In this document: in pieces, positions 1-12,238 of the stretch
Position numbering within the stretch: the stretch's first letter is position 1
How the letters are laid out: each line of letters starts with the position of its first letter
From: Zancudomyces culisetae
Lineage: Eukaryota > Kickxellomycota > Harpellomycetes > Harpellales > Legeriomycetaceae
NCBI GenBank assembly: GCA_001969505.1
Contig: LSSK01000356.1
Coordinates: 1 to 50,486, forward strand
Length of the DNA: 50,486 bases
Direction of reading: 5' to 3'
Notes under the pieces: generated by a model
Told to the model about the DNA's origin: nothing
The model's database searches: none
What the model saw: the letters and a program-made list of their open reading frames with translations, nothing else
Position numbers and translations under genes: made by a program

Positions 1-3000
1 GCAATGAAATTTTTGCCAACTTTATCATTATAAACACCTGCAAATATTTTTCCAACATTGCCATAGTTTTCATTAATCAAAAGTACTCGAAGGTAATCCT
101 TTGTAGGTGCATTTGGAGACATTGTTACAGTGCTTCCAAGAGTAAAGGTCATGTGTTTGGTGTTATTTGGATACTCATCACGTACATCATCATTACGGCT
201 ACTGCCGCTATTTTCATTGATATTACTGTTGTCATTATTTTCCAGCATCAAATCATCTGAATGTAGGCTAAAATCATCTATACTGCAAAACCCGTCGCTA
301 GTATAGGCATTTTTATTGATTGTGAGCTCCTTTTTACCATTACCACTACCACTACCGCTACCATAATCCCCACAGTTGCTGTTATCGTTGATATATGTTT
401 GCGCCTGATGTGATCCACCACACTCACCATCGCTGCCACCTTGGTGATCAGCGGAATCATAAACCCTTCCGAGCCTATTTCTCAGTGTCGCTAGTTCAAT
501 TTTGTAGCGATTCAATTCCGCTTCCAAATTGGAAATTCTAACACGCAGCACTGTGTTTTCACTAGTTGCAGCCTGGTAGTTTCGGTTAGCGGTATCCAGT
601 TTTTCGGTATCGATTGCAATCAGACAATTTGGATATATTTCTCTCAAATCGCCAAATTGCGACTGCCGGTTACACCTAGGACATTTAGCCCTGGATGTTC
701 TTGTAGGTTTTATCCGCTGTTTGCTGTTGATACCAGCATGTATTGAATTTCCGTGGCCACTAGACTTTTGGTTTCGAATTGTTGTGCAAAACCATTTATA
801 TGTACACTTTTTGCAATACACATGTCCGCACTTTAGACTTACGGGCCTAAACTCTGCTTCTGTTGAATAGTGTTCGTAGCATATCGGACACTGCGGTTTT
901 TCTTTATATGTATTATCGCTCTCCACAACAAAGGGCTTATCTGTGACTTTATCATTTTTTTCTTCTTCTTTAGGTGTCTATATGAAATAGGAGTTATCAT
1001 GTATTTATAAATTTGTCACGTTATTCGACAGAATACAAGGTATAAGCCTTTTATAGTAGGCACAACTTGGCCATATGAATAAACGTTTTAAAAAATAAGA
1101 AAAAAAAAGAAAAGCAGGGTTTTCTTACGCTGGGTTTCTCGATTTTAAGTTTGGGATATTCCTGGCATTTATACTTGTTAAAAAATAAACTTTCGTGCTG
1201 CGACTCTTGATTATCCTCAGCTCTTGAGGTCTTAATATCACCATCACCATCACCATCACCACCAAAGTTATCTTCCTCACTATTATCACTATCAATATCC
1301 CCACAAATACTATAGATTTTAGCTTGTTTACCATCTCGCTGCATACCAACTTTGCTCGAGGATATATCCGATTTTCGCGAAGAATTAATCATTTCAATCA
1401 GTTTAGAAACTTTTGAAGTTGGGGTAGAGATATTCTCGTTACTATTTTGCAAATTTCCAAGATGAGACAAATGATGATTGTGGTCCAAACTAATAGACGC
1501 TGATATTAAATTAGACACACTCTTGGCTCCATTTTCTCCAGTATTATTTTGAGGAAAGATTCGGTTACCGTCAACATCATCAATATCATCGGTACTCTCA
1601 GCATTACTAACGGTGTGACTGTCATCCCCACTTCCACTCGCAGCTGCGCTGTCATCAATATTCTCAGACTCGTTAGCAAGACCATCATTATCATCAACTC
1701 TGTCTCCATCATTTTTATCGCTATCGTTTTTATTAGTCTTTCTACCACGATTGTTCATATATCCCTTCATATTTTTAATCACTACACTAATGCTCATTTC
1801 GCCACCAATATCCGAACCTGAACTCGTACTTGAGTCTGAGCCAACATCTGAATCTGGACTAACAGCTGAACCTGAATCTGAACCCATATCTGAGTCTGAA
1901 TCCATATCTAAACAGCTGTCTTGATTATCGGTTGAATCACTGCTAATATCAATAAAATCTTTTTCTGTTTGTATTCCAAGGAGTGAACCTTCTCGACTCA
2001 TTCTTTTCCCCCTTTTTTTCTTCTTTTTCTTTCTCATCTTCATTATTTCAGTATTGAGTAGTGCGGGATCTCCATTCAGTTTATCAACAATTCCAGAATA
2101 TTCCCGTTTAAAAATTTCAAGTTCATCATTTTTGGATAGTTCAACACCATCGATTGTGGTGATTATGCGTTTGGATTTAAAGCACTTGCCAAAATAGAAC
2201 CGTGTTCGCTCGTTTGAAATGTAATAGTTGACAACTTTGACCTGGTTGTTGTTTTCAAGATGTTCGACCATGTTGAATGAATCAAACAACCGGAAATACT
2301 CCGACTCATCACTGGATCCTGTTAATAAGTGTCTTTTGACTTGTGAATATAGCCTATCTACCGGTGTCTTGGCTGGTGTGGATGGTGAACTGACACCTCT
2401 TGTGACTAGCTGCATATCCTCTGAAAAATTTCCTCGTAGACCACTAAAGCTTGTGTCTAAGGGGGCTGTTTGGTAGTTCTCTGATGTAGACAAGCCAACT
2501 TGATCACCTTCGGTATCAATGTAGCAGATATCGTCAAGGTGGACGGCTTCGTGAGCATTTTCATGATCCTTGCTTTTTCTCTTTATGCCAGTGTAGATGC
2601 TATCATGCGCAGTGTCTTTGTCCAGGACATGAGTTGCGTCATTTTTGAAGTAATTAGACGGGTTGTATTCATAGAATGTGGCATTTTTAAACAAAGGGTT
2701 TCGATATCCACTAGTACTAACACCGTTTTTGTTTATGTATAAAGAGGACTGCTGGTCGGTATTTTCGTGCTGCGCAAAGCTGGAATTATTAATATCCAAG
2801 TCTGTAGTAGTTGGGCGTTCTGCAAATAGACTTTTGGATTTAGATATTTTGGGTCCAAAATCAGCATTATTACCCGAAGAATAACAAAATTCTTGTTGTT
2901 CTTGCTGATCATGTTGTTGTTTGTCATACAAACTAATTGGCTGGAACACAAATGTATTCGCATGTTGGTTACTTTGATTATTATTCATGTTGATATTATG

Positions 3001-3303
3001 GTTATGTTCGTGAGTGTACTGAGAAAGCTTATCAACAGTTGTGGTGTGTTGTAATTGTAAGATATGTGGCAGGATACGTTGTGGTGAATTGGTAGTTGAA
3101 ACCAAGGGGTTTGAAGGCTTAAAGGGCGAAATATTTACGATTGACAAGACATTGTCGATTCCAGCGGCTGTATTGGTGTTGTTGTGTGATTGCTGGCTCA
3201 TAGAAACGTTTTCGTTTGAATCTTGATGTTCGGTATGTGGAGCAGTTTCTTGGGAGGGAGTGTGGGATTTGGTTGATTGACTTTTGGTCGGAGTAGAGTA
3301 CAT
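1..3303 (-). CDS. RFWD3-like RING/WD40 E3 ubiquitin ligase (3' end beyond window)
   Basis: Two exons, 3303-1129 and 977-1 (open at the left edge), with a 151-bp intron at 978-1128 (donor GTAAGA, acceptor ATATAG). Both ends are phase 0, and an in-frame TAG sits directly before exon 2. Exon 1 encodes 725 mostly disordered residues rich in Ser, Asp and Asn, with a lysine run near 425 and acidic repeats. Exon 2 opens with a RING-HC finger at residues 755-827 (CPIC, CGHVYCKKC, CPRC), followed by KCPRCNRQSQFGDLREIYP, which matches the RFWD3 pattern after its RING. A coiled coil (about 840-890) and an Asn/Gly/Ser linker follow, then what looks like the start of the WD40 part. RFWD3 ubiquitinates RPA and RAD51 at stalled forks and crosslinks; that role here is inferred from family. 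Human RFWD3 is 774 aa with a far shorter N-terminus. The family call rests on the RING-to-coil segment. Confidence 0.75.
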
Positions 3304-4088
3304 TGTTTATTTCAATTTTGCAATTTCGTAAATACAACTACTCTTCTTTCCCACTCGCCATTTATTTAAATGATATACAATAAAATAATACTTGTTTAAA
3401 AAGCTGGATATCCCGGTTACTTTTATTTCGAACTATGGGCTGATTATAAGAATAAGAAGCTTGAATATGAATAAGAAAAGTAGTAATAAAGATCTGGTAC
3501 AAAAATTACAAAACTACAGAAAATTGAGACTTGCAATGTTACGCTTTTTTGTTAACTGCCAACTTTATGAAATCTTTTTGATTTAATTCTGAGGGATTTG
3601 CGCGGAGGTGGAGGGAAGGAGAGGGGAGAATGAGAGGGAAATATTGAGGGGATGATGAAGAAGAAGAGGAAGAAGAGTTATCAATAATTAGCTAAACCCG
3701 ACTAAATTGGTGACTATTTTTTTTAAACGCCCTAATTTCTTCCAATACTCAGTAAATTCTAGCAAATTGTCTTGGAGAAACTATAAGAAACAAAACTTGA
3801 GCAAAGCTGAGGATTCTAATAATGTCATGTTGATATATGTAAATATGATTTAAGGTTTAGTATATAAGAAAATAGTTTGAATAATAATATATATATACCT
3901 AAAATAAAATAAAATAAAAGTAATTAATGAATTCAAGTAGAAAATACAAGATTATTTTTTTTCTCTTTTTTATCTAATAAAAAAAGTGAGTAAATGAGTG
4001 AGAAAAGGGGAAGGTGGGATGGGCGCTGATCAGCTAATTTTTTCCACAAAAGAAAAAAAGAGAGGACGGGCGGCTGAAATAGCACAAT
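3304..4088. other. Intergenic, upstream of RFWD3-like gene
   Basis: AT-rich spacer between the start of the RFWD3-like gene and the stop of SPT20, both on the minus strand. It should hold the RFWD3-like promoter and the SPT20 3' end. It contains A/T runs, a short ATATATAT stretch near 3887 and a purine-rich block (3600-3675). No convincing ORF or RNA gene is seen. Confidence 0.6.
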
Positions 4089-4481
4089 CTAGTGATTTGT
4101 TCTGTTGATGAGGGCATTATATTGTTGTAATAGAGTAACTAGTCTCTGTTGCTGTTGTTGAGGATTTAAATTCAAAATCAGTTGCAAATGTTGTAACTGC
4201 AATGGGTTTAACGAAGAAAGGGTTTGTTGGGATAGCCGGAGAGGTGTGTTTGTGGTTATCGCGTTCAAAATATAAGCAATTAGAGCAGGAGGCAAGTTTG
4301 CAGTGGCGGGGATCGATGGGGCCGTTGAGTTAGATGAGAGTGTTGGTGTTATAGTTCCGGCAGTAGCTGTGTGTCCGGCTGTGGTTCCAGAGGGGGTCTG
4401 GTTTTTAATAGCAGATACTGGTGGATGTGCGATGGGAACATTGGGTGGTAGTACAGAGGATAAAGAAGGAGTGGCAGATTT

Positions 4482-4528
<47 letters not shown>

Positions 4529-7500
4529 GCTGTTGTTGCTGTTGTTGTTGTTGCTGTTGTTGATGCTGTAGCTGCTGTAGTTGTTGGAATTGTTGAAGTT
4601 GTTGTAAATGCTGAAGCTGTTGAAGTTGCTGTTGCTTTGTTAGGTTTGCAAAGTTGGCAGCTAATAAAGCAGAAGAAGCAGGAGTAGAGGCACCTGGCTG
4701 ATTCTTTTGATTAAGCAGAGGTGTGCCGGTAGAATTTATGGATTTTTGTTGTTGTTGTTGTTGTTGTTGTAGTGAAACATTGATGTTTTTTGAGTAAGGT
4801 GAATTGACCGCACTTTGTTGCAGAGCGTTTCTAGCCTGCAGAGCGGCCAATAGCTGTTGTTGTTGGAGTTGTTGTTGGAATTGTTGGTTGGGTGCGTTTG
4901 ACATGGAGAGGTTGGCGTTTGTGGGCACTGGAGACCGGAATTGATTTGAAGTTAAAGCTGCTCTTTGTTGTGGTGTCATGGACTGCGGTAATGCATTAGG
5001 ACTGGTATGCTGCTGTAGTTGGGCTTGTTGTTGTTGTAATTGTTGAGCTTGTTGTTGAGCTTGTTGTTGAGCTTGTTGTTGAGCTTGTTGTTGTTGTAAT
5101 TGTTGAGCTTGTTGTTGGGCTTGCTGTTGCTGTTGTTGTTGTTGTTGTTGTTGTTGTTGCTGTTGTTGTTGTTGTTGTTGTTGAGCCTTAATATATAGCA
5201 AGTATTTGCCAATCAAGGTGCTCAACACCTTTGGATCAAATTGTGATGCTATGGCGGGCGGTAGCTTGTTTTCATAGGCCAACTTGGCTATTTGCAACAG
5301 CTTGTCGGCTGGAAGATTGTTCAAATTGATGGTTGAACTACCAGCAGCAGTATTGTGCTCAGCACTCGTGTTAGGGTTTGGAATGGGAACAGAGGTGGAT
5401 GTAGAAACAGGAGTGGGAACAACAACAGGAGTATGAGTTGGTTTGGGAATAGAGGCAGAAGCAGAAGTAGAAGCGGAAGCAGAAGCAGAAGCAGAAGCAG
5501 AAGCAGAAGCAGAAGCAAAGGTAGGAGTGGGATTGAGGTTGGGGTTAGGGTTAGGGTTGGAAACGGGAGTAGGAACAGAAATGGGAGTAGGGGTGGATGC
5601 TGGTACGGGAGCAGCCGTAGTTGCTGTTGCAGATGTAGGCATAGGTGTGGATGTGGATGTGGATGTGGGTTTGGACTTGGATTTGGGTTTGGGTTTAGAT
5701 GTAGATGTAGATGTAGATATAGGTGTAGAAATATTTTGTTTTGATGCGGCAGTAGTACCAACAGATTCTTTAGAGTTGGTATTTGTTGGTGCATTTTTAT
5801 TACCAACTCTGTTAATATTATTATTATTAGTATTATTAGTTATTGATGTTGTTGTTGTTGTTGTTGTTGTTGTAGAAACATTATCTAATTTTAGAGGATT
5901 ATTTTCAGAAATAGAGGGTTTAGAGCTTTGCAAAGCATCACCATTATCCTTTTCACCAAGGATATTGGCACTGTTTACGTTGGAATCATCGTGGTTATTG
6001 CCACCACTGGTATTTCCAGTATTGCCATATGTATTAATAATATGCTGTCTTCGTTTCTCGACTATTTGTTTCAGCGAACCGGATTTGGCTAATTGAATTA
6101 ATGTAGTCTTTTGTTGCTCAGACAAGGTTTGAATGTTAAGATTATGTAGCCGAATAAATGCGACCAGTAGTTGGCTGAAATCCAGCTGCTCCACATTCAA
6201 ATTTACTATATACTCCATTATCTGAGGCCTACTCTCACCAACGCCAACACCAACACCAACACTATCTCCTTCACCTCCGGTATTTCCTGAACCTGCAGCA
6301 GCTGTAGGTGTTTGCTGTTGTTCTTGTTGTTCTTGTTCTTGTTCTTGTTGTTGTTGTTGTTGTTCTAGTTTTGGTTTGGCTAAACTGTTGCTACCGCCAT
6401 CTTTACCACCAGCTACCACCATTTCTGTTACAGTTGGCGTATCACCAGCACCAACATTCGTAGGAGTAGTAGTAACAGACGTGGCTTTTGCCAACTTTGT
6501 ATTCTTTTTTGTTTTGGTTTTAGTATTATTCTTGGAGGTTTCATTCTTTTTAGGTTCTTTTCCATCTTGAGTCGCTTCAAGATTCTTTTGCTGCTTTTTG
6601 GTTGCAATAGTTTCAAGAGTGTTTATGTTTGTTGAAGAGGTAAACAGCGACGCAAGCGATACTTGTGGAGATTCTGAATCCCTGATACTACCTATATTGC
6701 TGCTACTTGCCGTATTTTCTTTACCTCCTCCACCAAAACCTCCATATCCACCAACAGCACCAACAGCACCAACAGCACCAACAGCACCAACAGCACCAAC
6801 AGTATCAACAGTATCAACAGTATCAACACCAACACTTTTCTGTACGATACCCGCCTTAGTACTTTGTCCTCCCTTTGTTTTGTGTTTGCCTTCAACTTCA
6901 GCCGGCACATCCTGCTTTTCTGCAGGAATGCTACCTTGTTTAGCCTTTTGCCGTTTGGCCGACTTTGTAGCCTTTGCCGATCCCTTTTGTTTTTGATCAA
7001 CGACACCTGGCTGCACGTCTACCTTTTTATCACGTGATGTTTGCTCTGACAAAACAGGAACATTAGAACCTGTTGTTACTGCAGCAGTGGTAGTATTAGC
7101 GTTTGTGGAAGTATTGGAAGTAATACTAGTGGCGATGGCAGTGGCAGTGGCAGTGGCAGTGGCAGTAGCAGTGGCAGTAGCAGTAGCAGTAGTTGTAGTT
7201 GTAGTGGTGGAAGTGGAAGTGGCAGTGGAAACAGAAAGTGGAGTAGCCTTTGGTGTATTAGGAGTAGGGGTAGTTGGTGTGAATTTTTTCATCAATGACA
7301 AGAGAGTCGGTTGGCTGTTGTTTGTCGTAGAAATAATAGGCTCATTGCTGAGGCTGGTCTTCATAGACGCAGACAGTGGAGGCGACAACGAAGACTCTAG
7401 TGCGATTTCGTTCTCATCGCTCCTGTCGGCTGCCGCAGACGCTGTCAGACCCTTTTCTTTACCTGTGGCCTTGATTCCGTCTGGCAATGTATCGCTAACT

Positions 7501-9770
7501 ACTTTGTTTCCTTCTAACCTATAAAACTCTATAAAACTACTGACATACTCGTTGGTTACAATCTCGTTGTCCAACTCAAATTCCTGAGTGTCGCCCTCCA
7601 CCAAATTGCTTTCTACCGTCTTACCTCCGTGCCTAAGCATTATTCGATATCCTTTTGACTCGCCTGGCTGATGTTGTTGTGGTCCATAAATAAGCATTAT
7701 TGAGTGGCTTTGTGTATTCAGCTTTTCAAGGCTGCTATTTTCCTCCCTCACAAACCGAATTACTCTCAAAGGTTGCTGAGATACCAATCCTGCAGCTACC
7801 ATATTTGTTGCTGAAGAGGACAAAGTCGGCGCCATCTTCGTACTGCCCGATTGCTTGGCCCCTTTTTTTGACTTTTTGCCTCCGGGCACTGGTGTACCGT
7901 TTACCACTACCGCTGCTGTTGCTGTTGATGTTGCTGTTGATGTTGCTGTTGCTGCTGGTATTGGCGTCTCCGTACCTGCAGCCGACCCTGCTTTCTTACT
8001 CTCTTCTAACTCTGGTAAGTCGATATCCATCTTGAACGCCCTTGATTTTTCCATCTCCATTCGTCGGTAATACTCTGCCACAACTCCAAGGCGGCTGAAA
8101 CTTGGCTGGAACTCCACAACATTCTTTTGCTTTATGCTTTGTGCTGCTTTCTTTTCTCTCTCCATCACCTCTCGGACATCGTACTCATACTGGTTGTATT
8201 TCCGTCGTTTTCGTGGAATAAAATGCTCATTATTTAGATACTCCTGGACATTGTTACTCAAAAAATCTTTCATATCTGTCGCCAAATTCAACTGTGGTTG
8301 CTGCGCCAACATTATCTTTGCCTCCAACTCCATCATTTCATCTACATTCAACTCATTCCGCTGCCCCATAATCTGAATATCATAATACATTGTCTCGTTT
8401 GTCGGCTGCAGAACTTTTCTATAAACTACTGTCTTTTCCTTTTCGCCCTCTCCTTCATCATCATCGTCTTCTTCATCCTCTTCCTCGCCTTTCTTTTCAG
8501 CATCTTTTTCATCACCCTCACACCCCTCCTCCTCCATCTCTTCGTTCTCGCCTTTTTCGCCATCAGTACAGTCCATCTTGCCACCTTCTTCGCCCTCCAT
8601 AGTCATATTTTCATTCACTCTACTTTTCTTTTTCTTTTTCTTAGTGTATGCCTTTTGATCCATACTCCCAACCATTGTCCCCCGCTCCCCCTTTGCACCT
8701 TGTTCTATCCGCCTTTCTACATACTCCCTTGTTGTTACCACTCCCCTGTTATTCATAAATTTGTCCTCCCGCCACTTCGCCAGCCTTTTCTGCCTGATTC
8801 TCTCCTTTTCCTCCTCCTCTTTTCTCTCCATTGGTGCACTTCCCTCCCACTCCTCTTTACTTTCATCCCACTGCCACTTTGCGCGTATTTTCTCCTCTCG
8901 TCTTGTCTTTTCTATATTTCGATGCTCGTGAACCTCTACAATCAGATTCCCATCGTATTTTCTTATCCCTTCCTCCATGAATAAATCCACCAACTCTACC
9001 GGTATTCTGCCATCGTTCATACTTTCAAAAAAAAATCGATTGCTCTCGTTGTACGCAAATACTCCTTCTTGGTTCGCAAATTTGAAATGCGTCTCAAATA
9101 AATCGAGCTTCAGCGACGGCACTTCCCCCTTGTATTTTTCTAATACATCTTTTGTTCCATATTTTCTTCTTCGTTTTCTCTCTCTATATTCACGTAGCCA
9201 CGCGATGCTCCTTTTTATTTTTTCAACATCTTCTCCTTTGCTTTCCAATTCCGCTACACTCAACCCCCCTATCTTCATCTCGCTTTTCAGTACCTCCAAT
9301 TCCTTCTTTTTCTGCAACTCGATCTCTCGCCTTTTCTCCTCTGCTTCCACCTGCTCCGCTGCTTTCTCCTTTACTCTCCCCACTTCTTGCCCTTCATAAA
9401 TCCCATCAAGTCTGCTTTCGCCTTTCAGTTCACCCCTCTCTCCCCTTTCAAAGTCACTTTGTGTCGTGGTTTCTAAATCTACCATTTCATTGTTAAGCGA
9501 TTCTTGTAAATAATCTCCCAAATCCATTTCTACATCTTCAAATTCATCTGTACTGCTTCCATCCTCCGCTACATCCTCAAACTCATCTATTTCCTCCTCT
9601 TTATCATCATCCATCCCATTCCTCTCTCCCCCCTCTCTATTGGCTCCTTCGTGCTCATCATTTTTTTCTACATCTTCCATTTCCTCTTCGCCCTCCACTA
9701 AATTATTGCTCATTCCTGCAAATAATTCTTCCAGTGAATCATCCGAAAATTTTTCCACGTTCTCGTCCAT
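4089..9770 (-). CDS. SPT20: Spt20, SAGA complex structural subunit, very large polyQ form
   Basis: Single-exon ORF of 1893 aa. Spt20 holds the SAGA coactivator together and is needed for TBP-related promoter activation in the nucleus. The Spt20 domain starts at about residue 220 (LDLFETHFKFANQEG, then DGRIPVELVDLF and YDGNLIVEVHEHR, ending near 284). It resumes at about 445-500 with VLQPTNETMYYDI and LEAKIMLAQQPQLNL. Between these halves lies an acidic Lys/Glu insert of about 160 residues. A further conserved-looking block (about 690-790) contains LRVIRFVREE and a MLRHGGKT stretch. The remaining roughly 1100 residues are low complexity: Thr-Ala, Val-Gly-Ala, Ser-Ala and Asn-Pro repeats plus several polyQ runs, with short helical islands such as LPADKLLQIAKLAYENKLPP. 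Typical fungal Spt20 is about 500-1000 aa. Long ORFs on the opposite strand here are shadows of the repeats. Confidence 0.88.
4492..4562. repeat. TTG/CTG trinucleotide tract (polyQ in SPT20)
   Basis: About 24 TTG/CTG units on the + strand, read as CAA/CAG glutamine codons in the C-terminal part of SPT20. Interruptions by CTG (CAG) are few. Confidence 0.95.
4746..4771. repeat. Short pure TTG tract (polyQ in SPT20)
   Basis: About eight TTG units, encoding a run of glutamines by CAA codons in SPT20. Confidence 0.9.
5013..5184. repeat. Mixed TTG/CTG tract with a 12-bp Gln-Gln-Gln-Ala unit
   Basis: The distal half is a near-pure run of TTG/CTG units. The proximal half repeats a 12-base unit (TTGTTGTTGAGC) encoding AQQQ. 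Both are in frame in SPT20, and the mixed structure suggests repeated slippage or unequal exchange. Confidence 0.9.
7138..7225. repeat. Hexanucleotide GTGGCA/GTAGCA tract (Thr-Ala repeat in SPT20)
   Basis: Tandem GTGGCA units drifting to GTAGCA, then GTAGTT and GTGGAA. They encode an alternating Thr-Ala then Thr/Ser tract in the middle of SPT20. Confidence 0.9.
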
Positions 9771-11181
9771 TTTCCGATTAATGTCGTTTTTTATTTATTG
9801 TATTAGTGTGTTTATCATTTTATTTCTTGATTGGATTATACCATTTATTCTATTCGTTCTACTATTATCGTTTTTAGTTGTCTCTGCAAGCATAAAATAT
9901 TCTATCTTCTCTATTTTATTTATAATTAAATGCTGTTTTTCATATTAATTCCGTTTTGATTTCGACTGATTATATTTCATATATTTTTGTTATATATATT
10001 TTATTTGCTTTAATTTTTATTATTGTTATGAATATTTTGAGATATCAGAGAATTGCTCGATAAACGAATAAGATTAATGCAAAACAAAAAGTTCGTGTTC
10101 AAAATTATTTTTTTATTTTTACCTTTCCATCAAATGCCACTTTGAAAAATGTGTAAAATCCAACTCCAACAATCAAATCAGAATACTACCATTTATACTT
10201 TTACGGGAGTTTGGAAGAATGTCTAACGATTTAGTGGTGCTTGCAAGAAATACACCCAACCATAAACACTATTCCAACTCTGGAAAATCGTATAGCTGTT
10301 GTTGCATTGTGTGCGTTGAGCTTTGCAAAATTGCTAAATAATGCCTTTATTTCGCTCTTGGAACGGGCAAATGTGTTCTCGATCATTCTAGTTTTGTAGT
10401 AGATCTAAATGATGATACACCTGGACACTTTTATAAATATATTTGTATATATGTATATATTCATGTAGTTATCTCCTCCTCCTCCCCCCCCCCAACACAC
10501 CTTATCAAAAGAAAATGACCACGGTTGTATATGAATGTATTTGATATTGTATGAATTCGCAGTCCGATCTTTTATCCATACATTTTTTTTATTAAAGAAA
10601 TGGCACGGAAAGATTGAGTATACAATGACAAGAAAAATCCTAGTCTAATCGAACTAATAATTCACATAACCTAGTAGTTAAAAGAAGGCAGCTTTCCTTT
10701 AATTTTTATGTCAATTTTAAAAAATACCCTTTAGGAATATTTCAACGTGGGTTGTAACCAACCCCTCTCATTCTCGCTCCCCTCTTTTCCTCTCTTTTCA
10801 AACTTTCTCTTGTGGAGCTCGTCTTTGCTTTTTTTTTTAACATTCTCGTATATGTTCTGCAGATTTATTTTGATGATTCAGGGATATTGCATCTTATTTT
10901 TCAACCATTTCTAAAACTCCCCTTAACAGGTTATATTTATTCAGTATTGGCTGGTTTGTGCGCGAGATTTGCGATTAAAATATGCGGGTTTTTGTAACTA
11001 AAAAAAAAGATAGACTACCAAATCGCGTAACTATAAAATAACCACAAACAAAACTGCGCCAATTTTCTAAACTCTTTAGGTAAATAGTTCCAAACATTTT
11101 TTTTATGCACCTTTTAAATGTTTGAAGCTAGATTAATTCTACAAGAGCTAAATCAGGAAACAGAAAAAGAAGCTTGTAAAA
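9771..11181. other. Intergenic, divergent promoters of SPT20 and DNAJC12-like gene
   Basis: About 1.4 kb of AT-rich sequence between divergently oriented genes, so it should hold both promoters. It has a C-rich run at about 10480-10493 and several ATATAT stretches near 10435-10460. The 61-codon ORF at 10812-10997 has no recognisable content. No RNA gene is seen. Confidence 0.6.
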
Positions 11182-12008
11182 ATGAGCAATGTATATAACT
11201 TGATGGATGAATATGGAAAGCACTACACGGACGATCTATATCCAATATTGGGTTGCTTTCCAGAATCAACAGTAAGCTTGCAAATCTGTACCCTATTTTT
11301 CAGCGAACCCAGTTCTCTCGGGTTCTAGCAGAATATTATACCTTACCCATCTGCTCAGCTTTTTTTGGTTCTTTTAAGAATGTAAAAATGAAACTAATAA
11401 CAAAATAATAAATTTACCATAATCAAATATCAATTAATTCAAGCACGAACAGATTCAAACCGAATATAAAAAAAGATTGCTGCAATCCCATCCTGACAGA
11501 AAAGTTCAAAGTAACACGGAAAATTTCTGCAAGGAAAATGCATGCGAGAGGAGTACAGATTCTGACATTGAATTCATAAAGCTGAATGAAGCTTATAAAA
11601 TTCTCGGGAATGAAGAAAACAGAAAGTTGTATGATTGTTGGCTAAACTCGGGTATTCAGATCCCCTACCTACAATGGATAAACAAGACAGGCTCTCAGGT
11701 AATTGGCCTTGATAATTACATTTAAGATAATATCCAATTTTTGAAAAGTTTGTGGTGGATTTTCACTTGAGAGTAACTTTTGTACAAGGTATTCAAGGTA
11801 TCCTAATATTCTTTGTTAGAGTATCCACTGGATCCCATCAGCGAAGCCTATACCAACAATTGAGGGTGTTCTAGAGCCTAAATGTGTGGTAAACACGCCA
11901 GTGACATCTAATACCAGCGATAATCAAACAAACAACAGCCGTTTTGAAGATTATAGTGGGATGTCGAGTGATGAGTTGTATAAAAGATTCAGAAGTTATG
12001 AGCTATAA
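11182..12008 (+). CDS. DNAJC12-like J-domain co-chaperone
   Basis: Three exons, 11182-11271, 11444-11698 and 11820-12008, give 177 aa; both introns are phase 0 (GTAAGC..AAG and GTAATT..TAG). The J domain spans about residues 18-100, with the HPD motif in LLQSHPDRK, so it should stimulate Hsp70 ATPase. After it comes YDCWLNSGIQIPYLQW and then SIHWI, matching the order of human DNAJC12 (DHWRRSQMSMPFQQW, then MHWV). The C-terminus, ELYKRFRSYEL, matches the conserved DNAJC12 end (ELLRKFRNYEI). Human DNAJC12 is 198 aa and serves aromatic amino-acid hydroxylases. The client in a fungus is unknown. The gene is convergent with NAT9. The chief alternative would be a generic J protein, but the matching C-terminal motif argues against it. 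Confidence 0.85.
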
Positions 12009-12238
12009 TCAGCTGAATATTGTATTTTTAGTATTGTAAGATCATCCATATTAAAAATAGTTATTACATCCTTAGTTTTTTCAAGAAAAAAAAATGTTCT
12101 TACGAACTAACTATATACACTAAAACATGATACCAACGATTCTAACAAGTGGAGAAGTTTTGCTGGATAAGGTAGAGAAGGGGGGAAGAGGCAGGTAGAT
12201 GTAAAAATAAAAAAAAAGTAGAGTTATAATAGTGTATT

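Noticed and set aside
1051-1128. The last 25 codons of the ORF at 1051-3303 as a real C-terminus
   Set aside because: The frame passes a consensus GTAAGA donor and then reads Phe/Lys-rich intron sequence; splicing to the RING exon is in phase.
5536-5564. Three TTAGGG-type units, resembling an interstitial telomere repeat
   Set aside because: They lie in frame in SPT20 and encode part of an Asn-Pro repeat flanked by related GTTGGG/GTTGGA codons. Coding repeat drift explains them.
5443-6096. 217-codon plus-strand ORF with repetitive Glu/Ala/Gly
   Set aside because: It is the antisense shadow of the SPT20 low-complexity tract; trinucleotide and hexanucleotide repeats keep all frames open.
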